Part shown: piece by piece, positions 49,068-57,997 of the stretch
Numbering within the stretch: the stretch's first letter is position 1
Layout: the number at the start of each line of letters is the position of its first letter
Origin: CAZCAC01 sp964496575
GTDB taxonomy: Bacteria > Planctomycetota > UBA1135 > GCA-002686595
Length of the DNA stretch: 64,000 nucleotides
Assembly: GCA_964496575.1 (NCBI GenBank)
Contig: CAZCAC010000037.1
Location: 1 to 64,000, forward strand
Direction: 5' to 3'
Notes under the pieces: model-generated
Database searches by the model: none
Seen by the model: only the letters and a program-made list of their open reading frames with translations
What the model was told of the DNA's origin: nothing
Made by a program: the position numbers and the translations under genes

Positions 49068-50235
49068 CCCCTGCCCGCCCCCTGCTCATCTCTGGGACTA
49101 CGCCGGAAACTTCCACAACCAGCAGACGGAATCGCACTGCAGCGATCAGCCCGGCCTGTGGATCGGCGGCATGTCAGTGGTGACGGGGATCGATGTCTTC
49201 AGCACATTCACGCTGAACGATTCCTGTGAGGAGCTGTGTACGTCCCACGGCGTGTTCATGGAGGTGGGATTGTACGTGACCTACGAGTACTGCGTCCTCC
49301 CCCTCAGCGCCCCGTGCGGCTTCGGCCTGGAGCCGGCCAGCCTGCTCATCTACCCCGAGTTCGACAATCGCCCGGGCACGATCACCCTGCTCTCCATCAC
49401 CAACACCGCCGCTCAGGGCTCCGGCGACGTCGACTCCGAGTTCGTCTACGTCCGCCGCTTCGACGCCGATGGCGGAGACCTCGACTGCGCCGAGTTCAAC
49501 ACCACCGAGTTGCTCACCCCGAAGGACAACTTCACCGCCATCACCGTCGCGCACTTCCCCTTCAAGGAGCGAGGCTACATCTACGCCTTCGCCAAGGACC
49601 GAGACTCCGGTCAGCCGATCGTCCACAACCACCTGATCGGCTCGCTACGAATCATCGACGGCCTCCAGAGCCTGGAGTGGGCCACGCGTCCCTTCGCCTA
49701 CCAGGGGATCGAGGATGGAGACGTGAACGGCAACGGGCTCCGAGACCTCGACGGGGTGGAATACCAGATGAGCCCTGACGTGATCATGATCCCGCGCTTC
49801 CTGGGAACGACCCGGGACTTGCAGGAGGAGCTGCTCCTGATCAACCTGACCGGGGGCGCGGCCTTCGAGACCGAGATCGACCTGCTGGTCTACAACGACA
49901 ACGAGTCGCAATACTCCAAGTCCCACGAGTTCTACTGCTGGGACCGGGTCCCCCTGCAGGACATCTCGCCACTGTTCACGCAGACCGTGATGGGATCCGA
50001 CCCGAGCCACGACCCCGACGAGATCTTCGGCGCACCGCACATGGAGGCCGGCTGGATCGAGCTCGAGGGGGACCGGGCCTGGTCCGCGTTGATCACCATC
50101 GATGACCCCGCGGTGCTGGCCCTGCTGATCGAGCAGTCCCGGATCGGCGCCAGCGCCACCCTGCCCTTCGCCACCGGCGAGAACCCCAACGGCAGTCTCC
50201 TCGCCACCGACCCCGCCGGTCAGGGGAATCCCTGA
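48967..50235 (+). CDS. secreted protein, C-terminal part (frameshifted continuation)
   Basis: A 422-codon frame, +1 relative to the preceding one. It begins with a Cys-rich segment (about 1-115) and then a second copy of the strand module (ASLLIYPEFDNRPGTITLL ... VHNHLIGSLRIIDG). A C-terminal domain of about 150 residues follows. It lacks its own signal peptide and ribosome site, so it is best read as the continuation of the 48495 gene. If the shift is genuine, the product would be untranslated or start at the GTG at 48967. Confidence 0.6.
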   Translation: MNAHLGASTHGLWPEMNLHVGDVDSAVLDPFPSDPCPPPAHLWDYAGNFHNQQTESHCSDQPGLWIGGMSVVTGIDVFSTFTLNDSCEELCTSHGVFMEVGLYVTYEYCVLPLSAPCGFGLEPASLLIYPEFDNRPGTITLLSITNTAAQGSGDVDSEFVYVRRFDADGGDLDCAEFNTTELLTPKDNFTAITVAHFPFKERGYIYAFAKDRDSGQPIVHNHLIGSLRIIDGLQSLEWATRPFAYQGIEDGDVNGNGLRDLDGVEYQMSPDVIMIPRFLGTTRDLQEELLLINLTGGAAFETEIDLLVYNDNESQYSKSHEFYCWDRVPLQDISPLFTQTVMGSDPSHDPDEIFGAPHMEAGWIELEGDRAWSALITIDDPAVLALLIEQSRIGASATLPFATGENPNGSLLATDPAGQGNP

Positions 50236-50405
50236 GCTCGGGCCTCGGGCGACACGGCTTCGGACCCTCCTCGCCCACGGCGGACGCCCTGACCGGCGAG
50301 ACCGATCGGGGCGTCCGCCGCGGGCGAAAAGGGTCCGACACCGTATTGCCACGCCGGTCGTGGTAGCGGAGGCTCGGCCCCCCCACGCCTCGCCGAAGGT
50401 CCTCC

Positions 50406-53288
50406 ATGCAGCACTCCGCTCCCCTCGTACCGCTCCTCCTCGCCCTCCTCGCCCCGGCGCCCCTCGCACAGGAGACGGTCCAGGAGCCGCGCCCCGCCCA
50501 CAGCGTCCGCCCCTGGGACCACGCGACCTCCGACATCCCCGTCGATCCCCGCCTCCAGTTCGGGCACCTCGAGAACGGGATGCGCTTCGTCTGGGCGAAG
50601 AACAGCGAGCCGAAGGACCGCGTCTACCTGCGCATGCACGTCGACGCCGGATCCTTCGCCGAGACCGAAGCGGAGCTCGGCATGGCCCACTTCCTCGAGC
50701 ACATGGCCTTCAACGGCTCGGAGCACTTCGAGGCCGGCACGCTGGTCGAGTGGTTCCAGGAGAACGGGATGAGCTTCGGGGCGGACACCAACGCCCACAC
50801 CACCTTCTCCGAGACGGTGTACAAGCTCGACCTCCCCGGCAGTGACGAGGGGACGATCCGCGAGGGGCTGCAGGTGCTGCGCGACTTCGCCGGCGGGCTG
50901 ATCCTCGCCGACGAGGAGGTGCAGAACGAGAAGGGCGTGATCGACGGCGAGGAGCGCGAGCGGGACACCGCGCAGTACCGTGTCTTCACCCGGAGGATGG
51001 CCGAGCAGTACGGCGGCACTCGCTACGCCGAGCGGATCCCGATCGGCACCAAGGAGGTCCGCGACACCTTCGACGAGAAGCTCGTCCGCGCCTTCTACGA
51101 GCGCTGGTACCGCCCCGAGAACATCACCCTGGTGGTCGTCGGCGACCTGCGCGATTTGAACCCCGAAGCGCTGATCGCCGAGGCCTTCGGCGACTTCTCG
51201 GGTCCTGGAACCCCGGTCGTCCCCGAGCCCGGCCGCGGCCGGCCCGCCGCCGGCGAGATCTTCTACGTCATCACCGAACCGGAGATCCCCGTCGCGGTGA
51301 TCACCATCGCCGAGCTGAAGCCCTTCGTCCGCCGCCCCGACACCGTCGCCCTGCGCCGCGAGGAGCTGCCGCTGGAGGTGGCGCGAGAGATGCTCAACCT
51401 GCGCTTCGGGGAGGCGATCAAGAAGAAGGGTACCCCGTACCTCGAGGCTTCGGTGAGCGCCGCCGGGGGGATGCAGGTCTTCGAGGGAAGCCAGCTGACC
51501 GTGGCCGGTGCCCCCGACCAGTGGCAGGAGGCGATGACCGGCGCCCTGCTGGAGCTGCGCAGCGCCCTGCAGTTCGGATTCCAGCAAGCCGAGCTGAACG
51601 AGGTCAAGGCCGAGCTCGCGCGGAGGTTCGACGAGCGAGTCGAGCGCCAGGCCACCGCACCGAGCAAGAGGCTGGTCAATCCTCTGCTCCGGGCAGTGGA
51701 GGAGGGCGGCGTGCCCTCCGACGCGGCCACCGACCGCGACATCCTGCGCCCCGCGCTCGACGCGCTCACCGTCGGGGCGTGCCAGGAGGCCTTCCTCGCC
51801 GACTGGGAAGGTGGCGAGCTGTGCATCAACGCCCTCGGCTTCATCGACCTCGAGGACCCCGCCACCGAGCTCGCCGCGGTCCACTCCGCCGCCTTCGAGA
51901 TCGAGATCGAAGCGCCGGAGGTCGTCGAGGCGATCCCCTTCGCCTACGGCTCCATTCCCGAGCGCGCCGGAGCGGTCGTGATCCGGAAGGAGGTCGAGGA
52001 GTTCGGCCTGCTCCAGGTCGGGTTCGAGAACGGCGTCCGGCTGAACATCAAGAAGACCGACTTCAAGGAGCGCCAGATCGTCGTGCGGGCCCGGCTCGGC
52101 GATGGCCAGCTGGCCCTCGACGAAGCGGGGGTGGTCGTGGCGGAGATCGGTGCCGACGCCTACCAGGGCGGCGGCCTGGGAGCACACAGCGTCGACGACC
52201 TGCGCCGCATCCTGGCGGGAAGGCAGGTGGGCGTGACGGTCGCGGCCGAGCCCGACCACTTCCGCCTCGAGGGGATGACCACGGCCGAGGACCTGCTCCT
52301 CCAGTTCGAGCTCCTCTGCGCCACGATGCGGCACCCCGGCTATCGCCCCGGATCGCTGATGGTGATAAACCAGCAGCTGCCGCTGATCTTCGAGCAGTTC
52401 CAGCACACCCTCGACGGTCCGCTCCTCTTCGAGTTCCTGCCGAAAGTGCTGCTCGGCAATCCCCGCGCGAAGATCCTCGGCCTGGACCACTTCTTCCCCC
52501 TCGAGGAGCTGCAGGCGATCGACATGCAGGCGATCCGGGAGGTGTTCACTCCCGCCTTCAGGAAGGCGCCGCTGGAGGTCACCGTGGTCGGCGACCTCGA
52601 CGTCGAGGAGACGATCCAGCTGGCGGCGCGCACCTTCGGCGCGTTGCCGAAGCGCCGCGGCGAGCACACGGCGAAGCCGACGGTGGAGCCGGCGCACATC
52701 GCGGCCGGGGTCTACGTCTCGAGCCAGATCGAGACGCAGGACAACCGGGCGCAGGTGATGATCCTCTTCCCCGCGGCGGACGGCTCGGATACGCCTCGCC
52801 GGCGGAACACCTACTTCCTCGGGCGGATCGTCGACGACCGGCTGCGCCGGCGTGTCCGCGAGGAGCTCGGCGCCGCGTACTCCCCCATGGCCGCATCCGA
52901 GGCCTCCCGGGTCTTCCCGGGACTCGGGGTGGTGATGATCCGGGCGATGGGCGAGCCGAGCCAGGTGGAGGCGCTGGTCGAGGCGTGCAAGAGCGTCGCC
53001 GCCGACCTCGCGGAGAACGGGGTGACGCAGGAGGAGGTGACCCGCCTCGCCGAGCCGCTCCTCAACATGCTCCGCGACGCGCGGCGGACCAACGTCTACT
53101 GGGTCGACGTGCTCGACGAGTGCCAGCGCACCCCGACGATCCTCGAGGAGCTCCGGGACGTGGTCGAGTTCTACGAGACGCTCGACGCGGAGGCGCTCTC
53201 CGAGGTGGCCGCGAGCTGCCTCGACCCCGAGCGCGCGTCGGTGCTGGTGGTGACGCCGGCGCCCGCGGACGAGGAATCGGACGGGTAG
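50406..53288 (+). CDS. secreted M16-family (pitrilysin-like) zinc metallopeptidase
   Basis: A 960-residue exported protein with signal peptide about 1-21 (ending PLAQ). The first M16 domain holds the inverted zinc motif HFLEH (about residues 95-99) and a downstream Glu in NEKGVIDGEERER. The second, inactive-type half (about 520-940) contains the R/Y region expected for substrate binding (LRRRVREELGAAYS). The length matches full two-lobed, four-domain M16 enzymes that degrade peptides in the periplasm. The ATG at 50406 directly precedes the hydrophobic segment. Confidence 0.88.
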   Translation: MQHSAPLVPLLLALLAPAPLAQETVQEPRPAHSVRPWDHATSDIPVDPRLQFGHLENGMRFVWAKNSEPKDRVYLRMHVDAGSFAETEAELGMAHFLEHMAFNGSEHFEAGTLVEWFQENGMSFGADTNAHTTFSETVYKLDLPGSDEGTIREGLQVLRDFAGGLILADEEVQNEKGVIDGEERERDTAQYRVFTRRMAEQYGGTRYAERIPIGTKEVRDTFDEKLVRAFYERWYRPENITLVVVGDLRDLNPEALIAEAFGDFSGPGTPVVPEPGRGRPAAGEIFYVITEPEIPVAVITIAELKPFVRRPDTVALRREELPLEVAREMLNLRFGEAIKKKGTPYLEASVSAAGGMQVFEGSQLTVAGAPDQWQEAMTGALLELRSALQFGFQQAELNEVKAELARRFDERVERQATAPSKRLVNPLLRAVEEGGVPSDAATDRDILRPALDALTVGACQEAFLADWEGGELCINALGFIDLEDPATELAAVHSAAFEIEIEAPEVVEAIPFAYGSIPERAGAVVIRKEVEEFGLLQVGFENGVRLNIKKTDFKERQIVVRARLGDGQLALDEAGVVVAEIGADAYQGGGLGAHSVDDLRRILAGRQVGVTVAAEPDHFRLEGMTTAEDLLLQFELLCATMRHPGYRPGSLMVINQQLPLIFEQFQHTLDGPLLFEFLPKVLLGNPRAKILGLDHFFPLEELQAIDMQAIREVFTPAFRKAPLEVTVVGDLDVEETIQLAARTFGALPKRRGEHTAKPTVEPAHIAAGVYVSSQIETQDNRAQVMILFPAADGSDTPRRRNTYFLGRIVDDRLRRRVREELGAAYSPMAASEASRVFPGLGVVMIRAMGEPSQVEALVEACKSVAADLAENGVTQEEVTRLAEPLLNMLRDARRTNVYWVDVLDECQRTPTILEELRDVVEFYETLDAEALSEVAASCLDPERASVLVVTPAPADEESDG

Positions 53289-53320
53289 GGATCGCCGTCG
53301 CGAGCCGGATATACTGCCCA

Positions 53321-53441
53321 GCGCGGGCTGGCGCCCGCAACCCAAGCCGACTGCAGAATGTACGGATCACGACTCTCGAGAGCTTCGATGCCCTCCAACG
53401 CTGCTTTCTGCGCGCAACGCGCAGAAACCGACTACGAGTAG
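53321..53441 (-). repeat. interspersed repeat, copy 3 of 3 (inverted)
   Basis: A 121-bp reverse-oriented copy with both hairpins conserved, although the loop of the GCGGGC hairpin has changed. It ends seven bases before the ATG of the AMP-ligase gene, so it supplies that gene's immediate upstream region. It lies between two plus-strand genes. Confidence 0.85.
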
Positions 53442-53447
53442 ACCGGG

Positions 53448-55145
53448 ATGCACCCCCAGGTGGAAACCCTGGCCGACCTGCTCCGGTCGGTCGCCGAAGC
53501 GCACCCCGCGCGCGGGATCTCGATCTTCGACGCGCGCGGGCGCCGCTCGACCCGGCGCACCTACCCCGAGCTCCTCGCCGGCGTGCAGAGGACGGCGGCG
53601 CTCCTCTCGGCGCGCGGGGTGAGGCGCGGCGAGGTCGTGCTGCTCTCCCTCGACACCTCCTGGGAGCTGATCGAGAGCTGGTTCGGCGCGGTGCTCGCCG
53701 GCGCCCTGCCGGTGGTGATCGCGCCGCCGATGGCGATGGGGCTCGGCGAGGCGCACCTCCAGAAGCTCGAGGCGACGCTCGAGCGCCTCGGGGTCGGGCT
53801 CTTCCTGTGCGGCGAGAACTGGCTCGCCGAGGCGGAGCGGTGCAGGGCACGCGGGATCCTCGAGGTGGGTTGTACCGCCCCGGCGCTCGCCGAGAGCACT
53901 CCCCCGCCGGGCCTCGCGCTCGAGGGCGCGGCACCCGATGACGTCGCGTTCCTCCAGCTGACCAGCGGCTCGACCGGACACCAGCGGGGCGTCGCCATCC
54001 CGCACCGCGCCGCGCTGGCCAACGTGCGCGCCATCCACGCGGCGATCAGCGCGGGCTGGGGGCAGGACGTCGAGACGGAAAAGCACGGCGCCGTCTCCTG
54101 GCTCCCGCTGCACCACGACATGGGCCTGGTCGGGATCCTCCTGGCCGGGATCGCCGCGGGCACCGAGCTCCGCCTGCTTCCGCCGCGCGCCTTCCTGGCG
54201 CGACCGCTGATCTGGTTGCGCGAGCTGGCCGGCGCGGGGCCATGCGTCTCCGCCGCACCCAACTTCGCCTATCACGCCTGCGTCGACCGGTACGCTGCGA
54301 AGACGCTCGAGGGGGTGGACCTCTCCGGCTGGCACTCGGCGCTGATCGGCGCGGAGATGGTGCAGCCGGAGACGATGTCGCGCTTCGTCGAACGGATGGC
54401 CGCTCACGGCTTCGAGGGCTCCTCGCTGCGCCCGTGCTACGGCATGGCCGAGGCGACGCTGGCGGTCACGTACGACGCGCGCGGAATGGGAATCCGCACC
54501 CGACCCGTACCGGGGGTGGTCGATGCCGGCGCCCCCCGCGAGGTGGTCTGCGTCGGAGCTCCGGTGCTGGAGACGGAGCTCGCGATCCGTGCCCCCGACG
54601 GCGCCGCGCTCCCGGCCGGAGCGATCGGCGAGATTCACGTGCGGGGCAGCAGCGTCTTCGCCGGGTACTGGCGCGACCCCGAAGCGACCGCGGAGGCGCT
54701 GAAGGACGGCTGGCTCCGTACCGGGGACCTCGGTTTCCTGCAGGACGGCGAGCTCTACATCACCGGCCGGATCAAGGACCTCCTGATCCTGCGCGGCCAC
54801 AACCTGATGCCGCACGAGCTGGAGTGGTGCGCCGAGGCGAAGAGCGGCGGCGGCGGCACGGCGCGCTCGGCGGCGTTCTCGATCCCCGGCGACGCCGAGG
54901 GAGAGCGGGCGGTGCTGGTCGTCGAGACCGCCGGCGAGGAGGCCCCCGCGCTCGCCGAGCTCGAGCGTGCGATCCGCCTCGAGGTGGGCGATCGCCTCGG
55001 GCTGACCCTGGCCGACGTCGCGTTCGTGCGCCGCGGCCGCCTCCCCCGGACCACCAGCGGCAAGGTCCAGCGTGCGGAGCTGCGCCGACGCTACCTCGCC
55101 GGAGAGCTTGAACGACTCGGCGGCGAGGCGACAATGGAACCCTAG
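53448..55145 (+). CDS. fatty acyl-AMP ligase-like adenylating enzyme
   Basis: A 565-residue ANL-superfamily enzyme. The P-loop is LQLTSGSTGHQRGV (about 166-179), followed by SWLPLHHDMGLVG, characteristic of fatty-acyl-AMP ligases, then PCYGMAEATLAV, GWLRTGDLGFL and the C-terminal RTTSGKVQR with the catalytic Lys. It activates a carboxylic acid as acyl-AMP, probably for loading onto the acyl carrier protein encoded 5 bp downstream. The fused overlap of stop and spacing indicates an operon with that gene and the acyltransferase. The acyl substrate is not predictable from sequence. Confidence 0.88.
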   Translation: MHPQVETLADLLRSVAEAHPARGISIFDARGRRSTRRTYPELLAGVQRTAALLSARGVRRGEVVLLSLDTSWELIESWFGAVLAGALPVVIAPPMAMGLGEAHLQKLEATLERLGVGLFLCGENWLAEAERCRARGILEVGCTAPALAESTPPPGLALEGAAPDDVAFLQLTSGSTGHQRGVAIPHRAALANVRAIHAAISAGWGQDVETEKHGAVSWLPLHHDMGLVGILLAGIAAGTELRLLPPRAFLARPLIWLRELAGAGPCVSAAPNFAYHACVDRYAAKTLEGVDLSGWHSALIGAEMVQPETMSRFVERMAAHGFEGSSLRPCYGMAEATLAVTYDARGMGIRTRPVPGVVDAGAPREVVCVGAPVLETELAIRAPDGAALPAGAIGEIHVRGSSVFAGYWRDPEATAEALKDGWLRTGDLGFLQDGELYITGRIKDLLILRGHNLMPHELEWCAEAKSGGGGTARSAAFSIPGDAEGERAVLVVETAGEEAPALAELERAIRLEVGDRLGLTLADVAFVRRGRLPRTTSGKVQRAELRRRYLAGELERLGGEATMEP

Positions 55146-55150
55146 CACTG

Positions 55151-55384
55151 ATGAGTACCCGCGAAGACGCCCTGGAAGTCCTGGCTTCCGTCTCCAAGAT
55201 CCCGGTGGAGGAGCTGCGCCCGGAGATGCACCTCGTCGCCGACCTCTCGATCGACTCGCCCAGGGCGCTGCGCCTCCTGGTCGAGCTGGAGGACGCCCTG
55301 GAGATCGAGATCGAGGACGAACAGGCCGCGAACCTGAAGACCGTCGGGGACGTGCTCGAGTTCGTCGAGAATCCGGGGAGCTGA
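55151..55384 (+). CDS. acyl carrier protein
   Basis: A 77-residue acidic four-helix protein. The phosphopantetheine site reads LSIDSPRALRLLVELED, with Ser38 as attachment residue and Pro in place of the usual Leu after it. The C-terminal part (EDEQAANLKTVGDVLEFVE) matches ACP helix III-IV. It sits between the AMP-ligase and the acyltransferase with gaps of 5 and 2 bp, so it should carry the activated acyl chain between them. It is distinct from the primary fatty-acid-synthesis ACP, which would normally lie near fab genes. Confidence 0.9.
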   Translation: MSTREDALEVLASVSKIPVEELRPEMHLVADLSIDSPRALRLLVELEDALEIEIEDEQAANLKTVGDVLEFVENPGS

Positions 55385-55386
55385 GC

Positions 55387-56151
55387 GTGCCCCGACCCCG
55401 GGCTCCTCACGACCCGCCCCCGCCGGGGCCGATGCTGGCGGGCCCCGACCCGGCGCCGCCGGCGTCCCAGCGCAAGCGGACGAAGCTGCGGCGAGGCGTG
55501 TACGCGCTCGCCGCGCCGCTGCTCTTCGCGCTGGCGCGCGGCTTGTGGGCTACCTGCCGCGTGCGAGTCGTCGAGGGCGAGGAGCTGCTCGAGACCACGC
55601 TCCGGGGCCACCCGACCTGCGTGCCGACCTTCTGGCACGAGCAGCTGATCGGCGGTGCGATCTTCCTGGTCGACACTCTGCGCGTGCGGAAGCGTGAGCT
55701 CGCCTTCCTGGTCAGTCCCTCGGTCGACGGCGACCTGGTCACGTCCATCGTCGAGCGCGCGGGGGGCCGGGTGGTCCGCGGCTCGGCGACGCGCAGCGGG
55801 GTCAAGTCCCTGCGCGACCTCTACCGGCTCATGCGCAAGCACTCGGCGAGCCCGCTGTTCACTCCCGACGGCCCGGTGGGCCCGCCCCGGAAGTGCAAGC
55901 TGGGCGCGATCCTCCTGGCCCAGCTGTCGGGGACTCCGGTGCTGCCGATCGCGCTGGTGCCGCGCCAGGCGTGGCGCCTCTCGACGTGGGATCGACTGCA
56001 GGTGCCGCTGCCGTTCACGCGGGTCGAGGTGGCGTTCGGGGCGCCGGTCTCGGTCCCGGCGGAGGCGACCACCGAGGAGCTGGAACCGCTCCGCGTCGCG
56101 CTGGAGGCCGAGCTGGAGCGACTGCGGAGGCGAGTCGACGCCCGCCCGTGA
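55387..56151 (+). CDS. DUF374-type lysophospholipid/lipid A acyltransferase-like protein
   Basis: A 254-residue protein with an N-terminal Pro-rich stretch, a membrane helix (about 39-57), and the sequence TFWHEQLIGGA followed by SPSVDGDLVTSI and FTPDGPVGPPRKCKLG. These are the conserved blocks of the DUF374/LPLAT group, in which the first His and the DGP-x-GP motif are catalytic or substrate-binding. It probably transfers the acyl chain from the ACP to a membrane acceptor. The GTG at 55387 follows the ACP stop by two bases. Confidence 0.82.
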   Translation: MPRPRAPHDPPPPGPMLAGPDPAPPASQRKRTKLRRGVYALAAPLLFALARGLWATCRVRVVEGEELLETTLRGHPTCVPTFWHEQLIGGAIFLVDTLRVRKRELAFLVSPSVDGDLVTSIVERAGGRVVRGSATRSGVKSLRDLYRLMRKHSASPLFTPDGPVGPPRKCKLGAILLAQLSGTPVLPIALVPRQAWRLSTWDRLQVPLPFTRVEVAFGAPVSVPAEATTEELEPLRVALEAELERLRRRVDARP

Positions 56152-56473
56152 CCACCCGGCCGCTCGAACCTCGGCGCCTTCGCCGGGCGGTGCTTCGTGA
56201 ATCGCTTCGAGAAACCGGCTTTTCGTGAAGACTCCGGCTCCGACGACGAAGGGGTCGGTCCTGCTCGCCTGACAAGCTCGCCCTCCCCCTCGACGGAAAC
56301 CGCCGTTCCTCGTTTTGCGGCAAGGGCTTACGGGTAGCCAGCTCGCTCCGATTCCGGGATTCTCGTGGATTGGTCTGAAAGGCATCTGCTCTCGATGCCT
56401 CAGTCCTGGTAGACGCAACGCTCCCCCTTGTGTCCGCCGCACGAGCGGGGGTCCCCACGTGTACTCACCGTAG
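56152..56473. other. 322-bp intergenic region before the sigma-like gene
   Basis: It contains a small CGGCG/CGCCG hairpin just after the acyltransferase stop and the decamer CTCACCGTAG directly before the ATG, repeated again within the first codons of the gene. No ribosome site or gene is seen. Confidence 0.45.
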
Positions 56474-57991
56474 ATGCCCCTCACTCACCGTAGCCTCCGA
56501 AAGACGCCGCTCTGGTACGAGACCCTCGAGCTCCTCTCTCCCGGGAGAGAAGATCACCTCGATTCGCTGGTGGATCGTGCCGGTGACTCGCTCAACGCCT
56601 CGCCCGGCTCCGATGCCGATCGATCGGATCCCGCCCTGCGGGGATTCCTGTTCGCGGCCTACACCGTGCACGCTCTCGGGAGCGAGGCCCTGGACCTCGC
56701 CACCGCCCCCACCCGGGAGGCCGAGAAGCAGCTCGGGGTCCTCGCGCCGAGGTACCTGGCCCTGGAGGCGGCGGCACGGGAGACCGGGACCGCGCTGGAG
56801 AGCCTGGTCCAGGAGCTCGAGTCCTTCCGGAACCACGCCGGCTACGCCGACGTCCTCTGGCGAGGGTTGGGTCAGCAGCGGCTCCGCGAGCGGGTGTGCC
56901 AGGGAGGCGATCAATCGTCCTTCTCGGCGGAGATTCGCTGCGCGATCCAGCGAAAGGGCTGGACGTCGGACGCCCTCGTCGACCTGCTCGGCAAGGAGTT
57001 CGGTCCCCTGCACGATCCGCGCGACGTTCGGGGACTCCTGATGTGGCTGGGGCCCGACTACCTGCGCGTCACCCCGACCAGTCGACTGCTCCGCCGGATG
57101 CCTCGCTACCTCGAGTGGGGGCCACTCGCGACGGCCATCGCCTCGGGATCCGATGGGCTGACTCCCGAGTGGAAGGGGGTCCTGGCGGATCACTGGGCGC
57201 GCATGTACGCGGCCGTGTCCGGAATCGTCTCCAGCGAAGGGGGTGGCCAGGATGATGTCCACGACGTTCTCACCCGCCTGCTCGAGGAGGCCCCGAGACT
57301 GATCCCCAAGTACCGCTTCGGCAGCAGCCTCACGCGCTGGCTGGTGGCGATCTGCATCCGCCGGCGAAACGAGGAGCTCCGGCGAGAGGCGAGAATCCAG
57401 GTCCAGGTCTTCGATGATGACCACTACCTGTTCAAGCCGCCCCCGGACGTGAGCGCCAGGTACGCCCTCCTCCTACGAAATCGCCTGGAAGACCTGATCG
57501 AGCCGCTCGGAGACGAGGTCCGGCTCGATCGAGTTTTGGGCCTCGGCCGAGCGCTCGAGACGATCCTGCGCGTGGAGTTGCGCGCGTTGATAGAGGAGAG
57601 GAAACCGAGCGTGTTCTCCCACTACCGCGACCGCAACAAGGTGCTCCTCGAGCGGCTGTGGGAGAACGAGGTGTCCGCCGACGTCGAGTTGATGGCCGCC
57701 TGGGTCGCGGAACAGGCGATGCGCAGGATCCTGATGAAGCTCCCGGACGGTGGCGCGCGGGCGGGGTGGGAACCACTTCCGAAGCACTGCAAGCACTCCG
57801 GCCCCGAGATGCACGAGAAGCTCCGCGCCGAGTTCGACAGCCCGGAGGACACCGAAGCCATCGGTACGATCACCCCGAACCGCGTCTCGATCCTGGTCAG
57901 TCGCTTGAGTATCGGAGATGAGCGTCTGGGCGAGGACTGCCTGAGGTCCGTCTACCACGACATACTCGGCTTCGGCCGCAGCAGGAGCTGA
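56474..57991 (+). CDS. sigma-70-like protein with long N-terminal extension
   Basis: A 505-residue protein. Residues 238-304 resemble sigma region 2: WARMYAAVSGIVSS, then GGGQDDVHDVLTRLLEEAP (core-binding DD-x-x-D pattern) and RFGSSLTRWLVAICIRRRNEELRR (-10-binding helix). A region-4-like helix-turn-helix is not obvious; the C-terminal part (about 420-500) holds two His/Cys-bearing stretches (KHCKHSGPEMHEK) that could bind metal. The N-terminal 235 residues are helical, with no known family. It may be an ECF-like regulator or a sigma-derived DNA-binding protein. The next gene follows after 6 bp. Confidence 0.55.
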   Translation: MPLTHRSLRKTPLWYETLELLSPGREDHLDSLVDRAGDSLNASPGSDADRSDPALRGFLFAAYTVHALGSEALDLATAPTREAEKQLGVLAPRYLALEAAARETGTALESLVQELESFRNHAGYADVLWRGLGQQRLRERVCQGGDQSSFSAEIRCAIQRKGWTSDALVDLLGKEFGPLHDPRDVRGLLMWLGPDYLRVTPTSRLLRRMPRYLEWGPLATAIASGSDGLTPEWKGVLADHWARMYAAVSGIVSSEGGGQDDVHDVLTRLLEEAPRLIPKYRFGSSLTRWLVAICIRRRNEELRREARIQVQVFDDDHYLFKPPPDVSARYALLLRNRLEDLIEPLGDEVRLDRVLGLGRALETILRVELRALIEERKPSVFSHYRDRNKVLLERLWENEVSADVELMAAWVAEQAMRRILMKLPDGGARAGWEPLPKHCKHSGPEMHEKLRAEFDSPEDTEAIGTITPNRVSILVSRLSIGDERLGEDCLRSVYHDILGFGRSRS

Positions 57992-57997
57992 TTCACC

